Notes: generated by a model not told the origin, from the sequence alone. 24,742 nt of DNA from a bacterium (GCA_905221065.1 CAJNBS010000020.1:1-24742), one strand, 5' to 3'. Positions 9,482 through 17,887 are shown, counted from the stretch's first letter. Made by a program: numbers and translations.

Positions 9482-9681
9482 TGAAAAGGCTACAAATCAG
9501 CCCAGCAAACTTTGTAATTAAAATTCGAATTTTTAACGTATTTACTATATCTTTTTTGTTCTTAGTGCTATACTATAGGCAAGAATACATGATAGAAAGA
9601 AGGATACCCCTAGGGAAAACAAGGAACTCATTACTAATGATTACCACTCGGATTTTAGAACTTGGAATTGTCAGTTTTCTG

Positions 9682-9710
9682 TTGACAAAATTTCCTTAAA
9701 GGTATAGGAT
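9682..9710 (+). promoter_or_regulatory. Promoter of the ABC-F leader
   Basis: A consensus TTGACA (9682-9687), a 17-bp spacer and TAGGAT (9705-9710) predict a start near 9717, giving a 5' leader of about 300 nt. A second, weaker extended -10 (TGCTATACT, 9566-9574) lies upstream. The rest of 9482-9681 shows nothing else that I can support. Confidence 0.75.
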
Positions 9711-9741
9711 AAGGGTACAAATACTCGGAGGTAAGGGAGAC

Positions 9742-9753
9742 ATGAACAACTAA
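9742..9753 (+). CDS. Three-codon leader peptide (uORF) M-N-N
   Basis: ATG AAC AAC TAA is preceded by a very strong ribosome site (GGAGG at 9727-9731 and AGGGAG at 9734-9739). Such a short ORF is meaningful only because of its context. It sits about 25 nt from the predicted transcript start and directly before a hairpin that hides an antiterminator strand. A ribosome paused on it would cover the 5' side of that hairpin. Very short uORFs are known in leaders of antibiotic-resistance ABC-F genes. No function is expected for the peptide itself; translation of it is the likely sensor. Confidence 0.65.
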   Translation: MNN

Positions 9754-9840
9754 GTCTATCAAATAAAGAACTTTATTTAGTAGATCTTGTTTTTGTCTCT
9801 TTTTGTGTGCTCTTTTTATACTAGATTTTCTAGTATCTTG

Positions 9841-9927
9841 TCCTCATTGAAAATCAAAAAACTAGAAAGCTATGCTCCTCTTGGGTTGGGCAGCTCCAAG
9901 CTAGTTTGACGAGCTTTTCAACGAGGA
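9841..9927 (+). repeat. BOX-like miniature repeat inside the ABC-F leader
   Basis: An 87-bp unit has near-perfect 13-bp terminal inverted repeats, TCCTCATTGAAAA and TTTTCAACGAGGA (12 of 13). The first ~35 bases resemble the outer end of the BOX elements at 11782 and 17911 (TGAAAATCAAA, then ACTAG and AAGCTA), but the centre differs. It is probably a diverged BOX relative or a separate small mobile repeat. As RNA it would fold into one long stem. Confidence 0.55.
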
Positions 9928-9954
9928 TAATAGAGTTTTTGACATAGATTTTGG

Positions 9955-9981
9955 GCTCTACTAGATAAAGTAGAGCTTTTT
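9955..9981 (+). terminator. Attenuator terminator upstream of the ABC-F gene
   Basis: A perfect 8-bp stem, GCTCTACT (9955-9962) / AGTAGAGC (9969-9976), has a 6-base loop and is followed by TTTTT. It ends 36 bp before the ABC-F start codon, so it must be bypassed for expression. Confidence 0.85.
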
Positions 9982-10017
9982 GTTATGCACAATCAACATT
10001 CTAGAAAGGGCAATCAT

Positions 10018-11544
10018 ATGATAAACATCAATCATCTAACCATCACACAAAACAAAGATTTACGAGACCTTATCTCTGACTTAAGCATGACCATCCAAGA
10101 CGGGGAAAAGGTTGCTATTATCGGTGAAGAAGGAAATGGCAAATCAACCTTACTTAAAATTTTAATGGGGGAAGCTTTGCCTGATTTCACTATCAAGGGA
10201 AACATCCAGTCTAACTATCAGTCGCTGGCCTACATTCCTCAAAAACTCCCAGAGTACCTGAAAAATAGAACCCTACACGACTACTTCTTTTTGGATTCTG
10301 CTGATTTAGACTACAGTATTCTTTATCGTTTAGCGGAGGAGTTGCATTTTGATAGCAATCGATTTGCTAGCGACCAAAAGATTGGCAGTCTATCAGGGGG
10401 CGAAGCTTTGAAAATTCAGCTCATCCATGAGTTAGCTAAACCCTTTGAAATCCTATTTTTAGATGAACCTTCAAATGACCTAGACCTAGAGACGGTTGAT
10501 TGGCTAAAAAGTCAGATTCAAAATATTAGACAAACTGTTATTTTCATTTCCCATGATGAAGAATTTCTTTCTCAAACGGCAGACACTATTGTCCACTTGC
10601 GACTGGTCAAGCACCGTAAAGAAGCAGAAACGTTAGTAGAGCATTTAGACTATAATCGATACAGTGAGCAGAGAAAGGTTCATTTTGCCAGACAAAGCCA
10701 GCAAGCTGCTAATGACCAAAGAGCCTATTACAAAACCATGAAAAAGCATCGCCGAGTCAAGCAAAATGTAGAAACTGCACTTCGAGCTACCAAAGACAGT
10801 ACTGCCGGTCGCCTATTGGCTAAAAAGATGAAAACTGTCCTCTCACAAGAAAAGCGCTACGAAAAGGTAGCTCAGTCCATGACTCAAAAGCCACTTGAAG
10901 AAGAACAAATCCAACTTTTCTTTCCAGACATCCAACCATTACCGGCTTCTAAAGTCTTAATCCAACTGGAAAAAGAAAATTTGTCCATCGGCGAGCGAAT
11001 TTTGTCTCAGGGACTACAACTAACTGTCCGTGGCCAAGAAAAAATCGGTATCATCGGCCCAAATGGTATTGGGAAATCAACTCTGTTAGCCAAGTTACAG
11101 CAACTTCTTAATGATAAAAGAGAGATTTCGCTTGGTTTTATGCCACAAGATTACCACAAAAAACTGCAATTGGATTTATCACCAATAGCCTATCTCAGCA
11201 AAACTGGTGAAAAAGAGGAACTGCAGAAAATCCAATCTCACTTAGCTAGTCTCAATTTCAGTTATCCAGAAATGCAGTATCAAATTCGCTCCTTATCTGG
11301 CGGACAACAGGGTAAACTCCTACTTTTGGATTTAGTCTTGTGCAAACCAAACTTTCTCCTCTTAGATGAGCCTACACGAAACTTTTCTCCCACTTCTCAA
11401 CCAGAAATCAGAAAACTCTTTGCAACCTATACAGGCGGTATCATCACTGTTTCGCATGACCGTCGTTTCTTAAAAGAGGTCTGTTCAATCATCTATCGCT
11501 TAACAGAGCACGGTTTGGAGGTCGTTAATTTAGAAGATTTATAA
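10018..11544 (+). CDS. ABC-F family ATPase (possible ribosome-protection protein)
   Basis: A 508-aa soluble protein with two ABC ATPase domains and no membrane segments, the ABC-F layout. Domain 1 has Walker A GEEGNGKST, signature LSGGE and Walker B ILFLDEPSNDLD. Domain 2 has Walker A GPNGIGKST, signature LSGGQ and Walker B LLLDEPTRNFSP. Between them is a charged, helical interdomain linker (about residues 200-290) of the kind that reaches into the ribosome. The start at 10018 is preferred to an in-frame ATG at 9985, because GAAAGGG lies eight bases before it and 9985 follows the terminator U-tract directly. Members protect ribosomes from lincosamides, streptogramin A, pleuromutilins, macrolides or phenicols, or aid translation generally. 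The attenuated leader argues for the antibiotic-responsive kind, but the drug class cannot be read from the sequence. Confidence 0.9.
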   Translation: MININHLTITQNKDLRDLISDLSMTIQDGEKVAIIGEEGNGKSTLLKILMGEALPDFTIKGNIQSNYQSLAYIPQKLPEYLKNRTLHDYFFLDSADLDYSILYRLAEELHFDSNRFASDQKIGSLSGGEALKIQLIHELAKPFEILFLDEPSNDLDLETVDWLKSQIQNIRQTVIFISHDEEFLSQTADTIVHLRLVKHRKEAETLVEHLDYNRYSEQRKVHFARQSQQAANDQRAYYKTMKKHRRVKQNVETALRATKDSTAGRLLAKKMKTVLSQEKRYEKVAQSMTQKPLEEEQIQLFFPDIQPLPASKVLIQLEKENLSIGERILSQGLQLTVRGQEKIGIIGPNGIGKSTLLAKLQQLLNDKREISLGFMPQDYHKKLQLDLSPIAYLSKTGEKEELQKIQSHLASLNFSYPEMQYQIRSLSGGQQGKLLLLDLVLCKPNFLLLDEPTRNFSPTSQPEIRKLFATYTGGIITVSHDRRFLKEVCSIIYRLTEHGLEVVNLEDL

Positions 11545-11781
11545 ACAAAAAGAAACCTAAAGAATTGTTGGAAAAACAATCTTTAAAATCCGACTACAAT
11601 GTTTATTTTTTATAAATTGATTATTATAGATTAAGTTTGGGACAAATTTTATAATATTCACACTCCTGAAGATAATTCTTGGCTTTGAAGCGCTATTTGA
11701 ACATTATAATCAGTGATAAATCTTATGTTCACAGTCAAGTCAATCATTTCTTTCAAAGTCATTCATAAGCAACTCTAAGTA
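11545..11781. other. Intergenic stretch, possible transposase scraps
   Basis: No gene is seen. A weak stem (AAAGAaTTGTT / AACAAtCTTT, about 11558-11585) follows the ABC-F stop but has no good T-tract. On the minus strand, short open pieces such as VNIRFITDYNVQIALQSQ and, in another frame, YLQECEYYKICPKLNL read like fragments of a decayed transposase, broken by frameshifts. I cannot assign them to a family. The repeat and terminator that follow are listed separately. Confidence 0.35.
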
Positions 11782-11895
11782 ATACTCAATGAAAATCAAA
11801 GAGCAAACTAGGAAGCTAGCCGCAGGTTGCTCAAAGCACTGCTTTGAGGTTGTGGATGAAGCTGACGTAGTTTTAAGAGATTTTCGAAGAGTATA
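11782..11895 (-). repeat. BOX element, A-C type without boxB
   Basis: About 114 bp run from ATACTCAATGAAAATCAAAG to the end GATTTTCGAAGAGTAT. They match the BOX element at 17911-18060 except that the central boxB module is missing. In BOX nomenclature boxA lies at the right end here (minus orientation). BOX elements are non-autonomous repeats with inverted ends typical of S. pneumoniae and close relatives. Confidence 0.9.
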
Positions 11896-11923
11896 ACCAG
11901 ATAAAAACTCACTTCAAAATAGC

Positions 11924-11962
11924 AAAAAAACGAGCACTTCCTCTTTTGGAAATGCTCGTTTT
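11924..11962 (-). terminator. Bidirectional terminator between ABC-F and pht
   Basis: The stem AACGAGCACTTCC (11929-11941) / GGAAATGCTCGTT (11948-11960) has one mismatch. On the minus strand it is followed by a run of seven T (11924-11930), so it mainly ends pht transcription. On the plus strand the stem is followed by TTTTC and could also stop reading from the ABC-F gene. Confidence 0.85.
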
Positions 11963-12050
11963 CTTATCTTGCCATGTTTTATAATTACAATGAGAAATAG
12001 GAAACAGCCTTGAATGGGAAAATCTCCTAGATCTCCGACTACCAACTTTT

Positions 12051-15000
12051 TTACTCTACTGGTTTTTCTTGATTTCCAGTACTTGTTGTGGATTCTGTTG
12101 TTTCCTTTTCTGAAGCTAGTTCAGCAGGTTTAGAATCTGTTGCCTTGCTCGGTTTGTTTTCCTCACTTGCAGTTTCACTGTTAGATTCTGTAGCTGCGTT
12201 AGGTTGGTTCTCAGCACTGGTCTTATCACCATTTGCCTCGGCATTTGTTGCTGGACTTGCTTCTTCACTCGCACTTGATTTTGACTTGATTTCTTGATTC
12301 AAGACCAGAATAGCTTTTGTCAATTCAAGTAAAGCAGCCTTATCTTTACTCTTAGCAGAAAGTTGATCTAGTAGAGCATCCACCTTGTCAAAGTCCGCAT
12401 CAGAACCCTTATTGTTTTCTAAGTAAGCGTGGAGTGACATGAGGATATCGTAAAGTTTTTGATAGAGAACAAGTGTCTGAGGATCTTGCTCAGCATTTTC
12501 CTTCTCTTGTTGAAGGGCGCTGGCAATACGAGTCAAGACGTCTTTCACCTGACTATTTACTTCATCCAAGTCTGCATCAGCCTTGTTTGTGGCAGCTTTG
12601 AGATTTTCTACTTCTTCTGCCAAGGATTGTCTGATTCCTTCTTCTTGGATTTGTTCCAAGAGTTGATTTGCCTTGCTCAAAAGACTTTCTACTTGTTCCT
12701 TGCTGACATGATTGACATGCTCTTCAGGCATAAAGTCTCCGTACAATTCTTTCAAGAAGCCATAAATAGCTGTCTTGGCAGTTTGGTTATCTACTTTTTC
12801 AGTATCTAGAACTGTCTGAGTCGATTTAGCAGTAGTTGGCTGAGCTTTCAACGCTTCTTCCACTTCTTGTTTTACCTGATAGATGTTTGGGAATAATTTG
12901 TTCAATTCTGCTGCCTTAAGGAAGGATTGAGATTGATACAAGGTCCAAGTCAACTGAGCTACTTTATTACGAAGTTCATCACTCAAACGACCGTCATTTA
13001 CGTGTTCATAGAAATACTTGATGTATTCAACTGTTGTAACACCTGTTCGATCATTAAAGTCTTGAAGAGCTTGAAGTTGTGATTCAACCGCTGCTAAACC
13101 AGCCTCATCTTTTGCCAACTTAGCTTCTTGAAGTCGAACGAGAAGGTCTTTCTTAGGAAGCCCATAAGAGTCTGTATCCAGTGTGTTGATTTTATCAATC
13201 AAGGCCTGATATTTCTTATCTAAAGCACTTGTTTTAACAGGCTTGACACTTTCATCAATATGGATATATTGCTTATCAAAGAGTTCAAGTGTTGCAAGAT
13301 AACCCGCTGTAGAGTTAGTTGCCAGTTTCTTCATGTTTTCAGTAAACTGACCTAAGGCTAACTCAATCTGTCTTTGTTCGATAGGCTTGTCTTTATAGAT
13401 GCTTCTGCTATCAGATAGAAGTTGGTCTACTTTTGCCAAGACCGCCTTCTCATCAAAAGCCCCAGGCTGGTAGTTGGATTGGAGAGCTGGAATCTTGTTT
13501 TTCAAAGCCACTTCATAGCCCTTGGTTTGAACCTTGATATAGTGATTGTGGTCGCCATGAGGAATCACAAAACTACCATTTTCTACCTGTAAGCTATACG
13601 GAGACACGCCATCTCGCAAAGCAGTTGTATAAAGTTCATTTAGGAAATCAAGTTCTGGATTTCCGGTTTGGAGTGGAAGTCGAACATGTTCCTTACGAAC
13701 AGCATATGGGTGGATATGAGTTGGATCGTAGGCTTGGTCTGGATTTCCAAAGACGAAGAATCCATTTGAAATTCTAATAGCTTCAAGTGGAACCCCATAG
13801 GTCTTAGAAATATAAGCAATTTTTTCTTCATCGCTAGCATCTCTTGAGAAAGACTCTACCGTTTTAGCAAGAGGTTTTACAGGCTCTGCATCATGATGTG
13901 TTTTCAAATGATCCTGCGCTGCCTTGATTTGTTCAGCTGTCAAATCCTTCTTGAAGAAGTAATGATTGTGATCGCCGTGACTCATTACAAACCCTTGCTC
14001 ATCCTCACTAATGACACGATTGGCATCAAAACCGTGATCATGATGGTGTCCATGATGATCTTCGTCGTGATCGTCATCATGAGCTGGACTTGGTGTTGTT
14101 GTATTTGCCCCTTTCAAGTGATCTTGCGCTGCCTTGATTTGGTCAGCTGTCAAATCCTTCTTGAAGAAGTAATGATTGTGATCCCCGTGACTCATGATAA
14201 AGCCTGAACTATCTTCAGCAATAATCCGATTGGCATCAAAGCCGTGTCCATCTTCTTCATGTTCCTCATGTGAGACACCAGGATTGGCAGGAAGAGATGG
14301 TGAAGGTGTGGTCAGACCATTATTTGGAAGAGTCGGCTGCACAATTGGGTTCGATTTGGGAATGTAATGGAAATGGTCACCATGTCTGACGATATAAGCT
14401 GTAGCTGTTTCTTCAACAATATCTTTTGGATTAAAGATATAACCATCAGATGTTGCAGAAATAGCCTTATTTGTTGTCAATGAAGCATGATTCACTGTAG
14501 ATGGATTACTTGAAAGACTTCCTAGACTAGACGCTACTTCATGAGGTTTTTCATTTGTAGAGACCGTAGAACCAGTTCCACCGATAGGCACCATTCTGGC
14601 AATCTTTTCTTCTAAAGGTGAGAGTTTACTGTAAGGAATAAAGTGGTAATGGTCGCCATGCGGAATCGCAACTCCATTTGCCGTACGGCTGATAATCTTA
14701 GCAGGGTCAAAAACAAGACCGTCTGATTCACTGTAACGTTGGTCACTAGGTGAATCGTAGAGTTCTTTCAAAAGACTTTGAAGACTTTCAGCTTTATCTG
14801 CTGGCTCGCTAGTTGAGCCTTGTGCTACAGATTGCGTGTTATTGTCACTAGCTGCTGAAGAATAACTTAACTGACTCGGTTGCGTATTTTTCCCAGCTAG
14901 ATGAGCTTTTGCTGCTGCTAATTCACTAGCAGACAAATCACCTTTTGGAATATAGTGATAGTGACCTCCGTGAGGAACGATATAAGCATCACCCGTATCT

Positions 15001-15584
15001 TCGATAATATCAGCTGGATTAAAGACATAACCATCATCAGTCGTATAGCGTCCCTGAGACCTTGCTACAGCAACATCAGCGCTGACCTTCTCATTATCTT
15101 TGGCATGTTCTTGTTTTTGACGGTTGATTTCATCTTTGGTTCGAACATTATCAGCATGAGCTGCATCTTTCAGGTAGACATAATATTTTCCATCGACCTT
15201 GATGATATAACCACCTTTGATCTCATTGACAATATCTCCATCCTTAAGTTGGTAGTTTGGATCCTTCATCAAGAGTTCTTCACTAAAGAGGGCATCATAA
15301 GGAACTTTCCCATTATAGTAATGATAGTGATCACCGTGTGACGTTACATAACCCTGATCTGTAATTTTGATTACAATTTGCTCAGCCTGAATTCCTTCTT
15401 TCTGGCTAACCTGATCTGGTGTCAGGTTTTCACTTTTCTGACTTGACTGACTGCCATCCACATAAGAGACACGATTGTTGTCCTTATTTTCCTGTGAACG
15501 ATGCTGATTTAGTGCGTAAGCGCAAAGACTCAAAGATACGATAACAGCTGATCCGGCTGCTATATACTTTTTACTGAATTTCAT
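12051..15584 (-). CDS. Polyhistidine triad (Pht) surface protein, seven triads
   Basis: This 1177-aa exported protein belongs to the streptococcal Pht family, which binds zinc through HxxHxH triads and helps zinc uptake and evasion of complement. A signal peptide occupies about residues 1-25, with an LSLC segment at Cys21 that is only a weak lipobox. Seven triads start near residues 83, 205, 309, 401, 466, 536 and 676. Residues ~447-570 are a 70-aa unit present twice, with a His/Asp-rich linker (about 501-517). After the last triad comes a long helical region and a low-complexity Ser/Glu/Thr-rich tail with no LPXTG anchor. PhtE, the largest pneumococcal member known to me, is about 1040 aa with six triads, so this is an enlarged PhtE-like protein. 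GAGGG lies six bases before the start. Two AdcR-like boxes lie in the promoter, so zinc should repress it. The allele (A, B, D, E) is not assigned. Confidence 0.93.
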   Translation of the reverse strand: MKFSKKYIAAGSAVIVSLSLCAYALNQHRSQENKDNNRVSYVDGSQSSQKSENLTPDQVSQKEGIQAEQIVIKITDQGYVTSHGDHYHYYNGKVPYDALFSEELLMKDPNYQLKDGDIVNEIKGGYIIKVDGKYYVYLKDAAHADNVRTKDEINRQKQEHAKDNEKVSADVAVARSQGRYTTDDGYVFNPADIIEDTGDAYIVPHGGHYHYIPKGDLSASELAAAKAHLAGKNTQPSQLSYSSAASDNNTQSVAQGSTSEPADKAESLQSLLKELYDSPSDQRYSESDGLVFDPAKIISRTANGVAIPHGDHYHFIPYSKLSPLEEKIARMVPIGGTGSTVSTNEKPHEVASSLGSLSSNPSTVNHASLTTNKAISATSDGYIFNPKDIVEETATAYIVRHGDHFHYIPKSNPIVQPTLPNNGLTTPSPSLPANPGVSHEEHEEDGHGFDANRIIAEDSSGFIMSHGDHNHYFFKKDLTADQIKAAQDHLKGANTTTPSPAHDDDHDEDHHGHHHDHGFDANRVISEDEQGFVMSHGDHNHYFFKKDLTAEQIKAAQDHLKTHHDAEPVKPLAKTVESFSRDASDEEKIAYISKTYGVPLEAIRISNGFFVFGNPDQAYDPTHIHPYAVRKEHVRLPLQTGNPELDFLNELYTTALRDGVSPYSLQVENGSFVIPHGDHNHYIKVQTKGYEVALKNKIPALQSNYQPGAFDEKAVLAKVDQLLSDSRSIYKDKPIEQRQIELALGQFTENMKKLATNSTAGYLATLELFDKQYIHIDESVKPVKTSALDKKYQALIDKINTLDTDSYGLPKKDLLVRLQEAKLAKDEAGLAAVESQLQALQDFNDRTGVTTVEYIKYFYEHVNDGRLSDELRNKVAQLTWTLYQSQSFLKAAELNKLFPNIYQVKQEVEEALKAQPTTAKSTQTVLDTEKVDNQTAKTAIYGFLKELYGDFMPEEHVNHVSKEQVESLLSKANQLLEQIQEEGIRQSLAEEVENLKAATNKADADLDEVNSQVKDVLTRIASALQQEKENAEQDPQTLVLYQKLYDILMSLHAYLENNKGSDADFDKVDALLDQLSAKSKDKAALLELTKAILVLNQEIKSKSSASEEASPATNAEANGDKTSAENQPNAATESNSETASEENKPSKATDSKPAELASEKETTESTTSTGNQEKPVE
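13905..14246 (-). repeat. Tandem duplication inside pht, 210-bp period
   Basis: The segment starting at 13905 recurs at 14115 with only a few base changes. The period of exactly 210 bp (70 codons) keeps frame. Each unit encodes HGFDANR, a SHGDHNHYFFKKDLTA triad block and the IKAAQDHLK helix. This looks like a recent in-frame gain of one triad. Confidence 0.85.
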
Positions 15585-15662
15585 AAATCCCTCATTTCAA
15601 TAAATGATGAAGCTTTTTCTTAACTTCCTTTACTTGATTAAATAGTTTTCTAAATTGGTTAT

Positions 15663-15716
15663 TTAACCAATTAATTAACCAGTAAATAGTTTACATTTTT
15701 TAAGTTTATCTGTCAA
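15663..15716 (-). promoter_or_regulatory. pht promoter with two abutting AdcR-like zinc operators
   Basis: On the minus strand TTGACA (15711-15716) is 17 bp from TAAACT (15688-15693). Written on the + strand, TTAACCAATTAA (15663-15674) and TTAACCAGTAAA (15675-15686) each match the AdcR consensus TTAACYRGTTAA at 11 of 12 positions and touch end to end, covering the expected start site. AdcR is the zinc-dependent repressor of pht and adc genes in streptococci, so repression in high zinc is expected. Confidence 0.8.
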
Positions 15717-15813
15717 GATTTTTATATCATAAAAAAATTATTACCCCCCTAAAACGGGTGGTTTGCCTGTCTCACACCTGACTTAGCGAGACGGACTGAA
15801 AGTCACGTAATCC

Positions 15814-15844
15814 AAAATATCGCCCCAGCTGAAGCGATATTTTT
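15814..15844 (-). terminator. Terminator after ciaH
   Basis: The stem AAAATATCGC (15814-15823) / GCGATATTTT (15834-15844, one extra T) overlaps the ciaH stop codon by two bases. On the minus strand it ends in TTTT, a modest U-tract. Between it and the pht promoter (15717-15813) lie small stems such as GTCTC/GAGAC and GACT/AGTC, but no ORF. Confidence 0.65.
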
Positions 15845-17177
15845 ATTTTTTCTTTTTAGATGGTGTGTGGATGGCAATCTTCACTTCAAAGATTGTTCCC
15901 TTTGGTTTATTATCTTTAACAGTAATGGTTCCTTTAAGCGCATCTACAATTTGCTTGGCTAGGGATAACCCTAAACCGAAACCACCTTTTTGACGGGTTC
16001 TAGCCTTGTCGACTCGATAAAAACGATCAAAAATTTTCTTCTTATCTTCTGTCGAAATACCGACTCCATTATCAGAAACCAGTAAATACAGATTGCGATC
16101 GGTCGCCGAGATAAGAAAATCAATTTCACCATCCTCTTCAGTGTACTTGACAGCATTATCAAATAGGATAGTCATCAACTGCTTCAAGAGAAGCTGGTCT
16201 GTGACAATCGTGCGATGAATACGATTTTCAAAACGGAAGACACGGTCATTTTCCGAAGCAATCATTTCATAGTTTGTAAAAGTCGTATTGAAAAAACTAG
16301 TTGGAACTTCTGCAAGTTCCGGCTTAATCCCATCATCTCTCCGAGCTAAGTTCAGCAAGTTTGTCGTCAAAAAACGCATATTTCGGACTTCTTCCAAACT
16401 CGATGCAATGCTTTCGCTCACATCCATAATGGTAGCTTCTGGCTTTCGGAAAAGGGTCTCTAAACGATTTTGCAGAACTGCAAGTGGAGTTCGTAACTCA
16501 TGACTGGCATTTTCCACAAAGGACTGCTGCTTCTGCATACTCTCAAGCAGAGGTCGGACACTGACTCGAGCTAGATAGAGACTGGCAAGCAAAGATAAAA
16601 TCCAGAAACTAGCCATCACGACCACAATCAATTGCTCATGCTTTTGACTTGCTTGCTCCAACTGACTGGTATTAATCAAGACAGCCGCATACTTGATATT
16701 TGTTGAAACCGAACTGATATTTGTTTCCATCAAAATCATGCGATAGATTTCTTCCTGTCCATAGCTATTAAAAACCTGAATCTGATAGATATGGCCTAGC
16801 TCTTTCTTCTCTAACTTAATCTTATCTAATCCCAAAAATCGATTTCCAGAAAGGAGCTGGGTAAAATTCTTATCAAAAAGAATGACTTCTGTGTTGGAAC
16901 TGACATTGGGTTTTACTTCAGTCTTGCTAGTATCTGTAGCCGCATTCTCTAAGTCTTTAATCTCTTCTGTCGCCCTATTTACCGCAAGCTGAATAACTGC
17001 CTGAGGATTCTTACTCAAGCCATGGAGTGTATCATCCACCGAAGTATAGAGACTCGAATGCATAACCTGCAAAATAATCAGAGTCATGGTAGAGAAAATC
17101 AGGGTAAAGACACCAAAGTTGCGGATAAAGTAACTAAAGTCATCCGCATACCATGTTTTTTTTAGTTTACTGAACAT
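15843..17177 (-). CDS. ciaH: Sensor histidine kinase CiaH
   Basis: CiaH (444 aa) is the membrane sensor of the CiaRH system, which responds to cell-wall stress and affects competence, beta-lactam tolerance and virulence. A membrane helix at about 20-40, an extracellular region to ~182 and a second helix at ~183-203 precede the HisKA domain with phospho-acceptor His226 in [12 protein letters not shown]. The catalytic ATPase domain follows, with an N-box near DNAVKY, then DNGVGI and FGLGLS. Thr230, four residues after the His and the site of the known T230P laboratory resistance mutation, is Thr here, so the kinase looks wild-type at that site. The start lies inside the end of ciaR (11-bp overlap), so the pair is translationally coupled. 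Confidence 0.96.
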   Translation of the reverse strand: MFSKLKKTWYADDFSYFIRNFGVFTLIFSTMTLIILQVMHSSLYTSVDDTLHGLSKNPQAVIQLAVNRATEEIKDLENAATDTSKTEVKPNVSSNTEVILFDKNFTQLLSGNRFLGLDKIKLEKKELGHIYQIQVFNSYGQEEIYRMILMETNISSVSTNIKYAAVLINTSQLEQASQKHEQLIVVVMASFWILSLLASLYLARVSVRPLLESMQKQQSFVENASHELRTPLAVLQNRLETLFRKPEATIMDVSESIASSLEEVRNMRFLTTNLLNLARRDDGIKPELAEVPTSFFNTTFTNYEMIASENDRVFRFENRIHRTIVTDQLLLKQLMTILFDNAVKYTEEDGEIDFLISATDRNLYLLVSDNGVGISTEDKKKIFDRFYRVDKARTRQKGGFGLGLSLAKQIVDALKGTITVKDNKPKGTIFEVKIAIHTPSKKKK

Positions 17178-17841
17178 CTTTTAAAATATACCCAACACTA
17201 CGCAAGGTTTGCAAATTCTCTGCAAAAGTGGTTCCTTTTAATTTCTTACGGACTTTTGAAACATAAACTTCAACGACCGAAATCGTTGTATCACTATCAA
17301 ATCCCCATAGACGATCAAAAATCTGAGTCTTCGGCAAAATCACATTTTGATTTTGAAGGAAATAAACCAGTAAATCGAACTCTTTCCCCAGCAATTCGAC
17401 AGGAGTATCTTCGACTTTAACGGTATTGGTTGACAAATTAACCGCGATATTTCCATAAGTCAAGGTGTTTTCATTAAATTTACCTGAACGTTTGAGAAGG
17501 GCCTGAATCCGCATTTTGAGTTCTTCGAGGTAGAAAGGTTTGGTCAGGTAATCATCCGCTCCCAATTCAAATCCATGTCCCTTGTCATCCAAGCTTTCCT
17601 TGGCAGTCATGATTAGAACTGGGGTCGTAATCCCCTTTTCACGCAATTCTTTCAAGACTTGGAAACCATTTTTTTCTGGCAACATCAAATCGAGCAAAAT
17701 CAAGTCATAGACGCCACTCTCAGCTTCGTAGAGACCTTCTTCTCCATCAAATACCTGCATGACATCCGCAAAATCGTCTAAAAAGTCAAATACTGAATTT
17801 GACAGGCCTAGGTCATCCTCAACTAATAAGATTTTTATCAT
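17167..17841 (-). CDS. ciaR: Response regulator CiaR (OmpR family)
   Basis: CiaR (224 aa) is the DNA-binding partner of CiaH. The receiver domain has the acidic pair in LLVEDD (residues 8-10), phospho-acceptor Asp51 in LILLDLMLP and the conserved Lys in YLTKPF. A C-terminal winged helix (about 125-222) contains [20 protein letters not shown]. The frame stays open upstream to 18009, but that extension runs through the BOX element. The start at 17839-17841, after AAGGAGGAG, gives the canonical [11 protein letters not shown]-terminus. CiaR activates promoters with two TTTAAG half sites, and one partial pair is seen in its own promoter. Confidence 0.97.
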   Translation of the reverse strand: MIKILLVEDDLGLSNSVFDFLDDFADVMQVFDGEEGLYEAESGVYDLILLDLMLPEKNGFQVLKELREKGITTPVLIMTAKESLDDKGHGFELGADDYLTKPFYLEELKMRIQALLKRSGKFNENTLTYGNIAVNLSTNTVKVEDTPVELLGKEFDLLVYFLQNQNVILPKTQIFDRLWGFDSDTTISVVEVYVSKVRKKLKGTTFAENLQTLRSVGYILKDVQ

Positions 17842-17865
17842 GAGAAACTCCTCCTTATTAAGACC

Positions 17866-17887
17866 ATTATACCAAATTTGCCTTAAA
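17866..17887 (-). promoter_or_regulatory. ciaRH promoter with CiaR-type half sites
   Basis: On the minus strand TTTAAG (17882-17887), five bases, TTTGGT (17871-17876), then TATAAT (17866-17871). The first half site is perfect for the CiaR direct repeat TTTAAG-N5-TTTAAG; the second is degenerate. The -35 is poor (TTGAGT at 20 bp), in line with an activator-assisted promoter. Confidence 0.65.

Larger units (their letters stand above)
9754..9982 (+). promoter_or_regulatory. Ribosome-mediated transcription attenuator of the ABC-F gene
   Basis: Three mutually exclusive structures can be traced. First, a leader hairpin pairs 9754-9759 with 9780-9785 and 9761-9767 (AAATAAA) with 9772-9778 (TTTATTT). 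Second, strand 9770-9784 (ACTTTATTTAGTAGA) is complementary over all 15 positions, one of them G-U, to 9957-9971 (TCTACTAGATAAAGT). Third, the terminator is at 9955-9981. The second structure destroys both others. A ribosome stalled on the uORF would open the first hairpin, free 9770-9784, form the antiterminator and let transcription reach the ABC-F gene. A palindrome (ATACTAGA-ttt-TCTAGTAT, 9818-9836) and a BOX-like repeat (9841-9927) lie in the intervening loop. Confidence 0.75.

Noticed and set aside
9481..9699. 72-aa plus-strand ORF with a hydrophobic start
   Set aside because: No ribosome site, overlaps promoters on both strands, and resembles no family that I know.
9818..9836. Palindrome ATACTAGA-ttt-TCTAGTAT as a second terminator
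   Set aside because: No T-tract follows it; kept only as part of the leader description.
9985..10017. Upstream in-frame ATG extending the ABC-F protein by 11 residues
   Set aside because: It directly follows the terminator U-tract and has no ribosome site, whereas 10018 has GAAAGGG at good spacing.
14955..15341. 128-aa and similar long plus-strand ORFs opposite pht, carB and pepN
   Set aside because: Shadow frames of strongly coding minus-strand genes, without ribosome sites or recognisable domains.
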